NCBI GenBank assembly: GCA_964407265.1
Contig: CAYOUV010000007.1
Coordinates: 13,347 to 77,346, forward strand
Source: CAYOUV01 sp964407265
GTDB lineage: Bacteria; Chloroflexota; Anaerolineae; Anaerolineales; Villigracilaceae
Reading direction: 5' to 3'
Length of the DNA: 64,000 bases
Shown: piece by piece, positions 51,496 to 60,077 of the stretch
Layout: each line of letters begins with the position of its first letter
Numbering within the stretch: position 1 is the stretch's first letter
Position numbers and translations under genes: made by a program
The notes under the pieces: model-generated
What the model saw: only the letters and a program-made list of their open reading frames with translations
Told to the model about the DNA's origin: nothing
The model's database searches: none

Positions 51496-53925
51496 ATGGA
51501 GGATTTTGAGAAATTAGGTGTATTTTATTTGGGGCGGGTTTATGACTTAAGTGCAAATAAGGCCAAGGATGATTTGCTGCTTTATGATTCCAAGGATTTA
51601 ACAACACATGGCGTTTGTGTGGGTATGACGGGCAGTGGCAAAACAGGGCTTTGTATCTCTATCATCGAAGAAGCGGCGATTGATGGGGTCCCGTCAATCC
51701 TGATTGATCCTAAAGGCGATCTGGCGAACCTGATGCTGACATTCCCTGATTTGAAGGGCGAGAATTTTCTACCCTGGATCAATTTGGACGATGCCCGGCA
51801 GAAAGGCCTGTCGGCGGAAGATTATGCCAATAAACAGGCCGAGACCTGGAAGTCTGGACTCGCGAGTTGGGGGGAGGATGGCGCGCGCATCCAACGGTTG
51901 AAAGATGCAGCCGAGGTTTTAATTTATACTCCCGGAAGCAATTCCGGAATGCCAGTCTCCATTTTGAAATCGTTTGCCAAACCTGAAGCGGCAATTATGG
52001 ACGATAGCGAGTTGTTGCGCGAACGGATTAGCACGACCGTTTCGAGTCTTCTCGGTCTGGTTGGAATTGAAGCAGACCCAATTCAGAGTCGCGAACATAT
52101 CTTGCTCTCCACCATTATCGATGTGGCCTGGCGCGCAGGCCGCGACCTGGATCTGGCTGCGCTTATCCAGCAAGTTCAGACGCCCCCGGTGACAAAAATT
52201 GGAGTGCTTGACCTCGAATCCTTCTATTCATCCAAGGACCGCTTCACTTTAGTCATGGCCTTGAACAACTTATTGGCCTCGCCGGGATTCAACGCCTGGT
52301 TGCAGGGAGTGCCCCTGGATATTGGTCAGATCCTTTATACTCCGAGCGGGAAGCCCCGGATTGCGATTTTTTCGATTGCGCACCTAAGCGATCCGGAGCG
52401 TATGTTCTTTGTGTCATTGTTAATGAATCAAATCCTGGGATGGATGCGAGGGCAATCCGGGACCACCAGCCTGCGTGCGCTCGTGTATATGGATGAGATT
52501 TTTGGTTTTCTGCCTCCCACGGCGAATCCCCCTTCAAAAATGCCGATGTTGACACTGCTCAAGCAAGCTCGTGCTTTTGGAGTTGGTATGCTCTTGGCCA
52601 CCCAAAACCCGGTAGATTTGGATTACAAGGCTCTCTCAAATGCTGGGACGTGGTTCATTGGTCGACTACAAACCGAGCGGGACAAAGCCCGTTTATTGGA
52701 CGGTTTGGATAGTGCCGCGGCGGGTGGCGGGAAATTTGATCGCAAACAGGTTGAAGGAATTCTTTCCAGTCTCGGAAGCCGCGTTTTCCTGATGAATAAT
52801 ACCCACGAAGATGCCCCCGAAATTTTCCAGACCCGCTGGGCGATGTCTTACCTGCGCGGCCCTCTTACCCGTGACCAGATCAAGACCTTGATGGATCCGA
52901 TCAAGGCTGCAGCTCCGGTTCCATCAGGGAGCAGCCCGTCGAGTCCAACTGCCTCCTTAGCGGCTGGTGTTGGCCCGACGGCAGCAGCAGGTCAGCCACC
53001 GGCTCTCGCTCCTGACATCTCACAATTTTTCATCCCCCTACGCGGTGGGCTACCCAGCGGAAGCAAATTGATCTATGCACCCGGAATCGTTGGGGCAGCA
53101 AAGATTAATTTTTCAAATTCAAAGTCCAAGATTGAGACCGTCAAGAATGTTGTTTATGCTGTGCCAGTGACGGACGATGCCATTCCGGTCGTTTGGGAAA
53201 ATGCGAGCGAGGTAGATGTACCGGCCAATGATCTGGAGAAAACCCCTGCGAAGGATGCCATATTCGCAGCCCTCCCATCTGCTGCAAGCATTAGCAAGAA
53301 TTATTCAGGATGGGAAAAGGATTTTGATACCTGGCTTTACGGTTCGCAACGCATCGATTTACTTCAAAGCCCGAGTCTCAAACAGGTTTCAAACCCCGGT
53401 GAAGACGAACGGGATTTTCGAATCCGCTTGCAGCAATTCGCTCGTGAGCAGCGGGATGAGATGGCCGAAGACTTACGGAAAAAATATGTTCCTAAGATTG
53501 CAACCTTACAAGAGCGTTTGCGTAAAGCTGAACAGGCAGTTGAAAAACAAACCGAGCAGGCAAAGAAGGCAAAAATAAACACTGCCATCTCGATTGGCTC
53601 GACGATTCTGGGTGCCTTTACCGGGCGAAGAGTTGTCAGCCAGGCTTCAACCGCAATGCGTGGAGTCACCCGAGCCATGGACGAAAGCAAGGATGTCTCA
53701 AGGGCTGGTGAAACCGTGGATGCCATTCAAAAACAACTCACAGATTTGCAGGCTGAATTTGAGTCTGAAACGGCAGCATTGAGTGAAAGAATTGACCCCT
53801 TGTCCGAGACGTTTGAAACCTTGACTATCAAACCAAAGAAAGCTGATATTTCAATTCAGCTGGTTTCTCTCGTGTGGACTCCTTACTGGCAGGATGCTCA
53901 AGGAAAGCAGACCCCGGCTTGGTAA
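51496..53925 (+). CDS. HerA/FtsK-like P-loop ATPase with C-terminal coiled coil
   Basis: 809 residues. The ATPase core (about 30-450) has Walker A GMTGSGKT (43-50), DPKGDLANL, Walker B LVYMDEIFGF (D333-E334), and TQNPVDLDYKALSNAGTWFIGRL, as in HerA-type and DUF853-like motors. A Pro/Ala/Ser linker (about 470-500) leads to a C-terminal domain. This has a long coiled coil (about 635-700), a Gly/Ala-rich segment (ISIGSTILGAFTGRRV) and a second helix pair. It resembles a hexameric pump carrying a protein-specific module. Substrate (DNA or other polymer) is unknown. No nuclease (NurA) or defence genes flank it. Single gene with a strong terminator. Confidence 0.8.
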   Translation: MEDFEKLGVFYLGRVYDLSANKAKDDLLLYDSKDLTTHGVCVGMTGSGKTGLCISIIEEAAIDGVPSILIDPKGDLANLMLTFPDLKGENFLPWINLDDARQKGLSAEDYANKQAETWKSGLASWGEDGARIQRLKDAAEVLIYTPGSNSGMPVSILKSFAKPEAAIMDDSELLRERISTTVSSLLGLVGIEADPIQSREHILLSTIIDVAWRAGRDLDLAALIQQVQTPPVTKIGVLDLESFYSSKDRFTLVMALNNLLASPGFNAWLQGVPLDIGQILYTPSGKPRIAIFSIAHLSDPERMFFVSLLMNQILGWMRGQSGTTSLRALVYMDEIFGFLPPTANPPSKMPMLTLLKQARAFGVGMLLATQNPVDLDYKALSNAGTWFIGRLQTERDKARLLDGLDSAAAGGGKFDRKQVEGILSSLGSRVFLMNNTHEDAPEIFQTRWAMSYLRGPLTRDQIKTLMDPIKAAAPVPSGSSPSSPTASLAAGVGPTAAAGQPPALAPDISQFFIPLRGGLPSGSKLIYAPGIVGAAKINFSNSKSKIETVKNVVYAVPVTDDAIPVVWENASEVDVPANDLEKTPAKDAIFAALPSAASISKNYSGWEKDFDTWLYGSQRIDLLQSPSLKQVSNPGEDERDFRIRLQQFAREQRDEMAEDLRKKYVPKIATLQERLRKAEQAVEKQTEQAKKAKINTAISIGSTILGAFTGRRVVSQASTAMRGVTRAMDESKDVSRAGETVDAIQKQLTDLQAEFESETAALSERIDPLSETFETLTIKPKKADISIQLVSLVWTPYWQDAQGKQTPAW

Positions 53926-53930
53926 AAGAC

Positions 53931-53958
53931 AAAAAACTCCCCTTTAGGGGAGTTTTTT
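53931..53958. terminator. Bidirectional intrinsic terminator
   Basis: Perfect 12-bp stem (53931-53942 with 53947-53958) with A6 and T6 ends around a 4-nt loop, between the convergent ATPase and DhaL-like genes. Confidence 0.9.
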
Positions 53959-53972
53959 TAGAAAAGTATTTT

Positions 53973-54614
53973 CTATTTTGCTTTCCTCATCGAACCCAGT
54001 AATTGAAGCACCGAGTTGGCTACCAGGGCGCCGGATTGTGAGCGGTGGTCAGAATTTCCCATGGCACTGGATGATACCAGTGCGTTGACTGCCGCCTCAA
54101 GATTGTTGCTTCCCCCCTGTTTTGCTTGCATAAATGCCAGGCCCGCATTGAGCAGGTCGTTGGCATCGATAGATGGTTGTCCGTCCTGCGCTTGGTTCTG
54201 TCCACCAGTCAGCCCTCCCAGAATTGCAGAAAGAGGATCATTTGCCGGTGCGTTTTGTTGGGATTGGTTAGGGGTCTGTCCGCCGAGTAAAGATTGCAAT
54301 AGCAAACCGATGTTGTCAGGGGTAATCGATTTCCCGCTGAATTGCTGTGATGCATTCGATAGATTTTGAGCATAGAGTTGGGCTGAGCCACTTTTTTTAT
54401 TGCGCAAAAGTTGACTGGCATATGCCAACTGGTCTGCCGGGTCGGATCCTTTTTTCTCTTGCATCGCCTGGGTGATTACCTGGAAGATTTCGACCATGTG
54501 ATCGCCATGGTCGTGATTGTAAGTATCGGCCTGATTTAGATTCGCTTGATTTTGGCTTAGATTTGAGGTGACGGTTTGAAAGAGTTTTAATAAATCAATT
54601 TTGTTGGCTGCCAT
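53973..54614 (-). CDS. Divergent DhaL/DAK2-like helical protein
   Basis: 213 residues, soluble, Gln/Asn-rich. Not an obvious family member. The order HDHGDHM (34-40), KKSGSAQLYAQNLSNASQ (73-90) and SDHRSQSGALVANSVLQLL (188-206) parallels the DhaL (dihydroxyacetone kinase L subunit/DAK2) blocks DADHGxNM, GGASGxLxGTxF and GHxDPGAxSVxxM. The metal-ligand Asp set is only partly kept, and a low-complexity Gln/Gly/Pro stretch (about 110-150) interrupts the fold. So it may bind but not transfer phosphate. This is inference from motif order. Confidence 0.5.
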   Translation of the reverse strand: MAANKIDLLKLFQTVTSNLSQNQANLNQADTYNHDHGDHMVEIFQVITQAMQEKKGSDPADQLAYASQLLRNKKSGSAQLYAQNLSNASQQFSGKSITPDNIGLLLQSLLGGQTPNQSQQNAPANDPLSAILGGLTGGQNQAQDGQPSIDANDLLNAGLAFMQAKQGGSNNLEAAVNALVSSSAMGNSDHRSQSGALVANSVLQLLGSMRKAK

Positions 54615-54730
54615 TGGAAATCCTACCTTTTCTATTTGTTTTCTGACTACTCAGGAAAGCAATTTCATTTCAGGGCTCGATTTTTTCATTAAGAGCCAGT
54701 ATAACGGCTTTTTATTGAGCAGGCAAGATA

Positions 54731-55663
54731 TTATGCGTAATCTGATGGGACTCCAATCGCCAGACCCGAAACCGAGGGATCGATCCGTTTGAGCAAACCC
54801 GTCAGGACGCTACCATTACCAATTTCGAGAAAGGTGTCGATACCCTGTTCGATCATAAACTGGACTGATTCTGTCCAGCGTACCCGCGAATTTAGCTGCG
54901 CCTGTAGGTCCTCTTGGACTGTTTCGGCGGCGGTCATTGGTTGCGCTGTGACATTGCTAATCACAGGGATATCCGGCGACCTCATTGGGGCAGCGTCCAC
55001 GGCCGTCCCAAACTCGGCTTGCACGGATACCATCAGAGGCGAGTGTGCAGCGATGCTGACCGCCAGCGAGATCGCGCGTCGAGCTCCCGCGGTCTTGGCG
55101 AGTTCAAGCGCGCGCGCAATGGCGGGTTTTGCTCCCGAGATAACCACCTGTCCGGGACAATTGTCATTGGCGACCTGGACGATTTCCCCGGCACTACTGG
55201 CCTCGGCACACAGTTTATCCAGGGTTGGAATATCCAAACCAAGGACAGCCGCCATTCCACCCGATGCAATTTCTCCGGCGCGCTTCATCAATTTACCGCG
55301 TGTGCGGACCAGCTTTAGACCATCCGAGAAGGGGATTGCACCAGCGGCGCACAGCGCAGAGAGTTCTCCGAGGGAATGTCCAGCCATATACGCAGGATGA
55401 ACATTCGGATGTTTTTCTTGCAGAACGCGGAAAGCAGCAATCGAATGGACAAATAGTGCCGGCTGGGTGTTGAGGGTATCGTTCAATTCGTCCTCGGGTC
55501 CTTCCCATATTAGGCTAGAGAGCTGAACGCCCAGAATATCGTCTGCCTCCCGAAATGTATTCCGAGCAACCTCAAACACCTCAGCCAGTTCACGACCCAT
55601 GCCGACGGATTGCGAGCCTTGGCCGGGGAATAGATAGGCTGTCTTTTCTGAAATTATTTTCAT
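54731..55663 (-). CDS. fabD: Malonyl-CoA:ACP transacylase
   Basis: 310 residues. Loads malonate from CoA to acyl carrier protein for fatty acid synthesis. FPGQGSQSVGMG opens the protein; the catalytic Ser is in AGHSLGELSAL and His in AVSIAAHSPLM; QVVISGA and FLEIGNGSVLTGL are family blocks. I start at ATG 55663, preceded by GAGGTG, not 69 bases upstream where the frame crosses the hairpin after rpmF. rpmF lies just upstream, the classic rpmF-fab arrangement. Confidence 0.95.
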   Translation of the reverse strand: MKIISEKTAYLFPGQGSQSVGMGRELAEVFEVARNTFREADDILGVQLSSLIWEGPEDELNDTLNTQPALFVHSIAAFRVLQEKHPNVHPAYMAGHSLGELSALCAAGAIPFSDGLKLVRTRGKLMKRAGEIASGGMAAVLGLDIPTLDKLCAEASSAGEIVQVANDNCPGQVVISGAKPAIARALELAKTAGARRAISLAVSIAAHSPLMVSVQAEFGTAVDAAPMRSPDIPVISNVTAQPMTAAETVQEDLQAQLNSRVRWTESVQFMIEQGIDTFLEIGNGSVLTGLLKRIDPSVSGLAIGVPSDYA

Positions 55664-55689
55664 CGCGTCACCTCGCCCGATTAAACACA

Positions 55690-55716
55690 AACAGGCCGCA
55701 TTAGACACGGCCTGTT
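55690..55716 (-). terminator. Hairpin between rpmF and fabD (partial terminator/attenuator)
   Basis: Perfect 9-bp stem (55690-55698 with 55708-55716) around 9 nt, followed on the minus strand by a broken T-run. It could reduce read-through from the strong ribosomal-protein transcript into fabD. Confidence 0.6.
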
Positions 55717-55735
55717 GATGAATTCCTTGCAAATA

Positions 55736-55933
55736 TTATTCGGACTTTTTCTCTTTTTCGATCTCGATCACTTCACGCCCCTGATAGAAGCCGCAGTTCG
55801 GGCAGACAGTGTGCGGCAGGCGCATGCTGCCGCAGTTACTGCAGGCAACCAGGTTACGGGCTTGAAGCGCGTCATGGGCGCGGCGTCGGTTTCGGCGTCC
55901 TTTTGAAATTTTACGTTTTGGTAGAGGCGGCAT
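55736..55933 (-). CDS. rpmF: 50S ribosomal protein L32
   Basis: 65 residues. MPPLPKRKISKGRRNRRRAH is the typical basic start, and CSNC...CPNC is the zinc-binding form of L32 (Zn-dependent rather than C-minus). An acidic/Lys-rich tail ends the protein. A consensus-like promoter lies about 65-100 bases upstream, and fabD follows. Confidence 0.95.
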   Translation of the reverse strand: MPPLPKRKISKGRRNRRRAHDALQARNLVACSNCGSMRLPHTVCPNCGFYQGREVIEIEKEKKSE

Positions 55934-56004
55934 GAATTTCTCCTTGCGATAAATGCGATCACGAACCAGGTTCGATGTCGTTTGTCAGGTAACTAAGCGG
56001 GCTG

Positions 56005-56033
56005 ATTATAGCGGTATCGGTCTTGAGCGTCAA
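56005..56033 (-). promoter_or_regulatory. Promoter of rpmF
   Basis: Minus strand: TTGACG (56028-56033), 17 bases, perfect TATAAT (56005-56010). Expected start near 55998. Confidence 0.85.
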
Positions 56034-56137
56034 GCCTAATTGCATGAATAAGTATATTGGTATTCTTATGTGGAATTCAATAAACTTTCATTTTAGACCA
56101 CTGATAATAGTAAGTGATTGTAGGTTGCTATTGGTAC

Positions 56138-56167
56138 TTGTACATTATTACCGCTCCATTGTAAAAT
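56138..56167 (+). promoter_or_regulatory. Candidate promoter of the SpoIIE-type phosphatase gene
   Basis: TTGTAC (56138-56143), 18 bases, TAAAAT (56162-56167). The predicted transcript would begin at about the ATG at 56174, and no Shine-Dalgarno is visible, so a leaderless mRNA is possible. Confidence 0.4.
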
Positions 56168-56173
56168 CTAATC

Positions 56174-56899
56174 ATGGAAACTCAGATAGCAGTTGCCAAG
56201 GTGAACAAGTATGCCGTGTCTGAGAGTGGTGACACGCTTGAAGTGATCGAGCGTCCAAACGGGGGACTCTCGGTTGTCCTGGCTGACGGCCAGACCTCCG
56301 GGCGCGGAGCCAAGGCGATCTCGATGATGGTGGTTCGCAATATCATCAGCTTACTAGCTGAGGGGGTCCGGGACGGGGCAGCAGCACGCGCTGCATCTGA
56401 TGCGCTTTTTACAGACAAGAACGGAAAAGTCTCCTGCACGCTCAATATCGCATCGGTAGATTTACAGACGGGAACCGTTGTTCTGACTCGCAACAATCCA
56501 GTTCCTCTATTTCTCTGCCGGGGAGATCAGGTTGATTGTCTCGGCGCTGAGAGTTTGCCATTGGGCGTTGGCCGTCATATTCGCCCGGTCATCAGCGAGA
56601 TCGACATGGAACCAGGACTGACGATTGTGATGTACACCGATGGCCTGACCCATGCTGGAGAGCGGCGAGGTAGGCCGATGGATGTTTGTAATGCGATCAC
56701 GGCCATGCTTGAGGACCAGGATCCTCCTCCGCAAGAGATTGCCGATTCCCTGCTTGCACATGCTATTAATTTGGACGAAGGGCGCCCCGCTGACGATGTA
56801 AGCGTAGTTGTCTTAAAAGTGCTTCGGCGCCAGGGGGACAATGTGAGGCGCATGACCGTCCGTTTGCCGTTCAATCCGACCTCTAAGAATGGCACCTGA
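56174..56899 (+). CDS. SpoIIE/PP2C-type protein phosphatase
   Basis: 241 residues, nearly all one SpoIIE phosphatase domain. Metal-binding Asp residues appear in VVLADGQTSGRGAKA, MYTDGLTHAGERRG and PADDVSVVVLKV. Such enzymes dephosphorylate Ser/Thr of anti-sigma antagonists or related regulators. No partner switch kinase or STAS protein is adjacent. It has no sensor domain, so it resembles RsbX-like feedback phosphatases. A basic tail (RRQGDNVRRMTVRLPF) ends the protein. Confidence 0.85.
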   Translation: METQIAVAKVNKYAVSESGDTLEVIERPNGGLSVVLADGQTSGRGAKAISMMVVRNIISLLAEGVRDGAAARAASDALFTDKNGKVSCTLNIASVDLQTGTVVLTRNNPVPLFLCRGDQVDCLGAESLPLGVGRHIRPVISEIDMEPGLTIVMYTDGLTHAGERRGRPMDVCNAITAMLEDQDPPPQEIADSLLAHAINLDEGRPADDVSVVVLKVLRRQGDNVRRMTVRLPFNPTSKNGT

Positions 56900-56997
56900 A
56901 CAGTTTTGGTTGTGTACTGCCCAGCACAAAACCCTGCTTTTGTTGTGTAATTCCTTCTGGTCATTTTTAGCCGTTCCGAGCAAAAGTGTTTTAATCC

Positions 56998-57363
56998 ATG
57001 GAAACCAATAAACCTATTTTGATTGGAGTGGTTGGTCCCTGTGCGGCTGGAAAGTCAACCCTGATTGCCGGCTTAGAAGGATATGGTTATCAAGCCAGGC
57101 ATATTGCCCAGGAACACTCCTTTGTTCAAGACATGTGGAAAAGGTTGACCAATCCAGATGTCCTGGTATTCCTGCAGGCCTCCTACCCGGTGACTTGTCA
57201 GCGGCGCTCCCTCAATTGGACTGAGGCCGACTATGCTGAAGAGCAGCGGCGCTTATCCCACGCGCGATTAAATGCCGACCTGTTCGTGGAGACGGACAAA
57301 TTATCTGTTGATGAGGTGTTGCAACAAGTGCTGTCTTTTTTAGATGGACAGAAGCGGGAGTGA
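56998..57363 (+). CDS. Small P-loop NTPase
   Basis: 121 residues. Walker A GPCAAGKST (13-21). VLVFLQASYPVTCQRRSLNW could be a Walker B-like strand followed by a lid, and ADLFVETDKLSVDEVLQQVLSFL resembles the C-termini of small nucleoside-kinase-like proteins. It is too short for a full kinase of known type; the substrate is unknown. It lies 98 nt downstream of the phosphatase gene. 57364-57524 shows nothing recognisable apart from the ribosome-binding site of the next gene. Confidence 0.65.
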   Translation: METNKPILIGVVGPCAAGKSTLIAGLEGYGYQARHIAQEHSFVQDMWKRLTNPDVLVFLQASYPVTCQRRSLNWTEADYAEEQRRLSHARLNADLFVETDKLSVDEVLQQVLSFLDGQKRE

Positions 57364-57524
57364 ATATTACTGTTCTTGAGGCTGGGCGGAAAGTTTTTGC
57401 AGGGAGCATGGCTTGAGGTTCGAACCCCTCTACAAGGTGGGATATTTCCGTTATCTGGTTGGTTGGGAAGTACTAGGCATTTTTCTATAATATAAAAACC
57501 GAATATTAATTTGGAGGACAAACC

Positions 57525-59027
57525 ATGATGAAACGAGCTTGTTCGCTTTTATTGTTTGTTTTATTACTGTCAGCCTGCCAATTTGGTTCCAATGCAAAAA
57601 TGGCGACAAAAGTCCCAGATCCATTGGCAATGTCCTGGGAAGATCGTGCTATCTTTCAGCCCGGACTGAGCGCAAGTCAGCAGAATGTTTTAGCCAGTTT
57701 ACCTGGTGCCCCAATTTATCATATCGATCTGATAATCGCTGAAAACCTGACGCAGGTCGAAGGCCGGCAGCAAGTACGTTACACCAATCAAGAAGATGTC
57801 GCTCTTGAGCAGCTCGACTTTCATTTATATCCAAATATCCTGGGCGGGAAGCTGGATGTGAACGCGGTCAGCGTGGATGGGGGTGGTGTGACGCCGGCTT
57901 TTGATTTACAAAACAGCGTACTGATCGTGCCGCTGCACTCTCCCCTAAAGCCTGGGGAGCACACAATTATCCAGATCGAATTCTCGGTAACTGTCCCGAC
58001 CGATCTCGAACGCAATTATGGCGTATTGGCCTATGCGGATGGGGTGCTGGCCTTAGCGCATTTCTACCCGGCAGTCGCTGTCTTCGACCAACGGGGCTGG
58101 GCGGTGGAAATTCCTTCAGAGCAAGGTGATGTAACCTATGCCGATGCCAGCCTGTTTGTCGTACGCGTGACCGCCCCCATAGGGGTTATTGTGGCTGCAT
58201 CTGGGCAGAAAATTCAGGCTAACGAAGCTGGAAAGCAGCAGACAGTTCTTTTTGCCATCGGACCGGCACGCGATTTTTACCTGGCTGCCAGCCCGGATTA
58301 TGAAGTCATCAGCAAAAATGTAGATGGTGTGACGATCAACAGCTATGCACCTGCCAACATGAAGGACGGTGCTCAATACGTACTGGATATAGCGGCCAAG
58401 GCGCTCAAGGTTTATGGTGAGCGCTATGCGCCGTATCCTTATTCTGAGTTTGATATCGTCTCGACACCGACTCTGGCTCTTGGGATCGAATATCCCGGCA
58501 TGACTGCCATCGCCGATCGGCTTTACGATCTGAATGGCGCAATCAGCGGCACGCCGGTGCGGATTTATCTCGAATCGACCGTGGCACATGAGGTTGGCCA
58601 CCAGTGGTTTTATAACCTGGTGGGTAGCGATCAACTGGGAGAACCGTGGCTGGACGAATCGCTGACGCAGTTTGTCACATTACAGTATTATAGCGATAGC
58701 TATGGCTCCAGCGCCGCCGCAGGATTTGAGCAGTCCCTTTATGAGCGTTGGGCGCGTGTAGATGACGCTAAGATTCCGATTGGGCTACCGGTGTCCGCCT
58801 ATCAGGGGAAGGAATATGGCGCGATTGTTTACGGGCGCGGCGGTTTGTTTTTCGAAAAACTTGAGGAACAGATTGGCCAAACTGAATTTGACAAGTTCAT
58901 GAAGAGTTATGTACAAACCTACAATTGGGATATTGCAACCAGTGATGGGATGGAAGCTTTAGCCCAGAAAGAATGTGGTTGTGATTTAACGGGTTTATGG
59001 ATGGAGTGGGTGAAAAATGGTGAATAA
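57525..59027 (+). CDS. M1-family metallopeptidase-like lipoprotein
   Basis: 500 residues. A lipoprotein signal with lipobox LLSAC (C18) directs it to the outer membrane-facing surface. An N-terminal beta domain (about 60-260) is followed by a gluzincin catalytic domain with GIEYPGM (the GxMEN-like substrate motif), HEVGHQW (H355, E356, H359) and the third zinc ligand E378 in WLDESLTQFVT. The C-terminal HEAT-like part of full M1 aminopeptidases is absent, as in shorter bacterial relatives. It probably digests peptides at the cell surface. GGAGG lies upstream of the ATG. Confidence 0.9.
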   Translation: MMKRACSLLLFVLLLSACQFGSNAKMATKVPDPLAMSWEDRAIFQPGLSASQQNVLASLPGAPIYHIDLIIAENLTQVEGRQQVRYTNQEDVALEQLDFHLYPNILGGKLDVNAVSVDGGGVTPAFDLQNSVLIVPLHSPLKPGEHTIIQIEFSVTVPTDLERNYGVLAYADGVLALAHFYPAVAVFDQRGWAVEIPSEQGDVTYADASLFVVRVTAPIGVIVAASGQKIQANEAGKQQTVLFAIGPARDFYLAASPDYEVISKNVDGVTINSYAPANMKDGAQYVLDIAAKALKVYGERYAPYPYSEFDIVSTPTLALGIEYPGMTAIADRLYDLNGAISGTPVRIYLESTVAHEVGHQWFYNLVGSDQLGEPWLDESLTQFVTLQYYSDSYGSSAAAGFEQSLYERWARVDDAKIPIGLPVSAYQGKEYGAIVYGRGGLFFEKLEEQIGQTEFDKFMKSYVQTYNWDIATSDGMEALAQKECGCDLTGLWMEWVKNGE

Positions 59028-59141
59028 AGGTATCGTCAGTTTTGCTTGCTATGAGAATATTTTTGCGAAGGCTTGATGGGAAATTTTTAACCCTGTTCGC
59101 TTTAATTTTCTGAAATTTAAGACGAGGGATCTTTATGCTTT

Positions 59142-59735
59142 TAACCTGCCCCCTGAAAACGGGTCCAAAAGTAATGTTAGGATTGGACCTATCAGGAGGC
59201 GTGAGCAATGGCAAGAAGGGATGTATTTTCAGCAGAACAGATCATCATGAAGCTGCGCGAAGCAGAAGTGCTGCTTGGGCATACCCCTGCAGGGCACAGA
59301 TGGCAAGAACCTCAAGGAACCGCGTCGCGTGCTTGAGGTCAGCGATACAGACTTCCTACCGCTGGCGCAAAGAGTATGGGGGACTGAACATCACGCAAGT
59401 CAAGAAGCTGAAGGGAATGGAAAAAGAGTACACGCCTGGCTGAATAGACTGGATGTCAAGCCGTTGTTTATTGAGCCGGGCAGTCCCTGGGAGAATGGCT
59501 ACATAGAATCGTTCAACGGGAAGATGCGAGACGAGTTGTTGGCCAGGGAGATTCTCGATCCGCTGAAGGAGGCGCAAGTATTGATTGAGAAGTGGAGAAG
59601 GCAGTACAATACGATCAGACCACACAGTGCGCTGGGTTATCGCCCCCCGGCCCCAGCTGCGATCTTCATCCAACCTGCTCAGATCCAACCGGTTGGACTA
59701 ACTTAGAAAGTGGTACAAAGACCGGGGGCAGGTCA
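59142..59735 (+). mobile_element. Internally deleted IS3-type element
   Basis: Related imperfect inverted ends frame it: AACCTGCCCCC at the left and, inverted, GACCTGCCCCC at the right (near 59725-59735). A decayed orfA starts at ATG 59208 (FSAEQIIMKLREAEVLLG), shifts frame at least twice and resumes as YRWRKEYGGLNITQVKKLKGMEKEY. It then jumps directly into the C-terminal end of orfB (IEPGSPWENGYIESFNGKM and RPHSALGYRPP, to about 59706). Most of the DDE domain is missing; about 594 bp remain of an expected 1.2-1.3 kb. No convincing target duplication. Non-functional. The flank 59028-59141 shows no gene. Confidence 0.8.
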
Positions 59736-59893
59736 CTATCAATCACGGAAGCCGATCCCTCGTTCAATTTTATTCAAGGTTCACCAAGACGCAAGAGCAA
59801 GGTCAGAAGCAACTCGGCAATCCGATGCAAACGACGGTTGAAACGGCTCTTTCTGAGCATCTTCATAATGATGTAAGGATTTGAGCATATCAT
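59736..59893 (-). pseudogene. IS982-type transposase remnant
   Basis: On the minus strand MLRKSRFNRRLHRIAELLLTLLLRLGE matches the conserved SKSRFNRRLHR block of IS982-family transposases. After one in-frame stop the same frame continues as IKLNEGSASVIDS, resembling the LNExxxYVIDS block with the first catalytic Asp. It is then cut off exactly at the IS3-type end (59735). The 5' part is also absent. Confidence 0.65.
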
Positions 59894-59919
59894 CACACGG
59901 ACAAAAAAATGACTATAAT

Positions 59920-59987
59920 TTGGGTATCCATGAGCTCCTCTTGTTCTTTGGTATTGGGATACCCAATTGTAGAGGATACTCATGGAT
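59920..59987. repeat. Overlapping, mutually exclusive inverted repeats
   Basis: One hairpin pairs 59920-59929 with 59957-59966 (10 bp). Another pairs 59926-59941 with 59971-59987 (8 + 6 bp with an internal bulge). They share 59926-59929, so both cannot form at once. A further 6-bp hairpin lies at 60004-60022. They lie between the transposon remnants and the O-antigen-ligase-like gene; they could be a leader switch or old element ends. Confidence 0.45.
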
Positions 59988-60077
59988 TTTGCTGCCCTAC
60001 CTTCTCAAGGTAGCAACTTGAGTTAATTACCATTTTTTCTAAAAAAACTAATTCAGTGTAAGGCTGGAGAATAACAT

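Noticed and set aside
51496..54614. Anti-phage defence system built on the HerA-like ATPase
   Set aside because: No nuclease, Sir2, DUF4297 or other effector lies beside it, and it is a single terminated gene.
55664..55732. Longer start for fabD
   Set aside because: It would translate the rpmF-fabD hairpin; GAGGTG and the FPGQGSQ start fit ATG 55663.
58897..59141. Minus-strand frame continuing left of the IS3 remnant as more IS982 transposase
   Set aside because: A short stretch (SIKIPRLKF) faintly resembles the IS982 NIRIxR block, but most of the frame is antisense to the M1 peptidase gene and the match is too weak.
59138..59740. Target-site duplication of the IS3-type element
   Set aside because: The 3-4 bases flanking each end do not match; the element is too decayed to define insertion.
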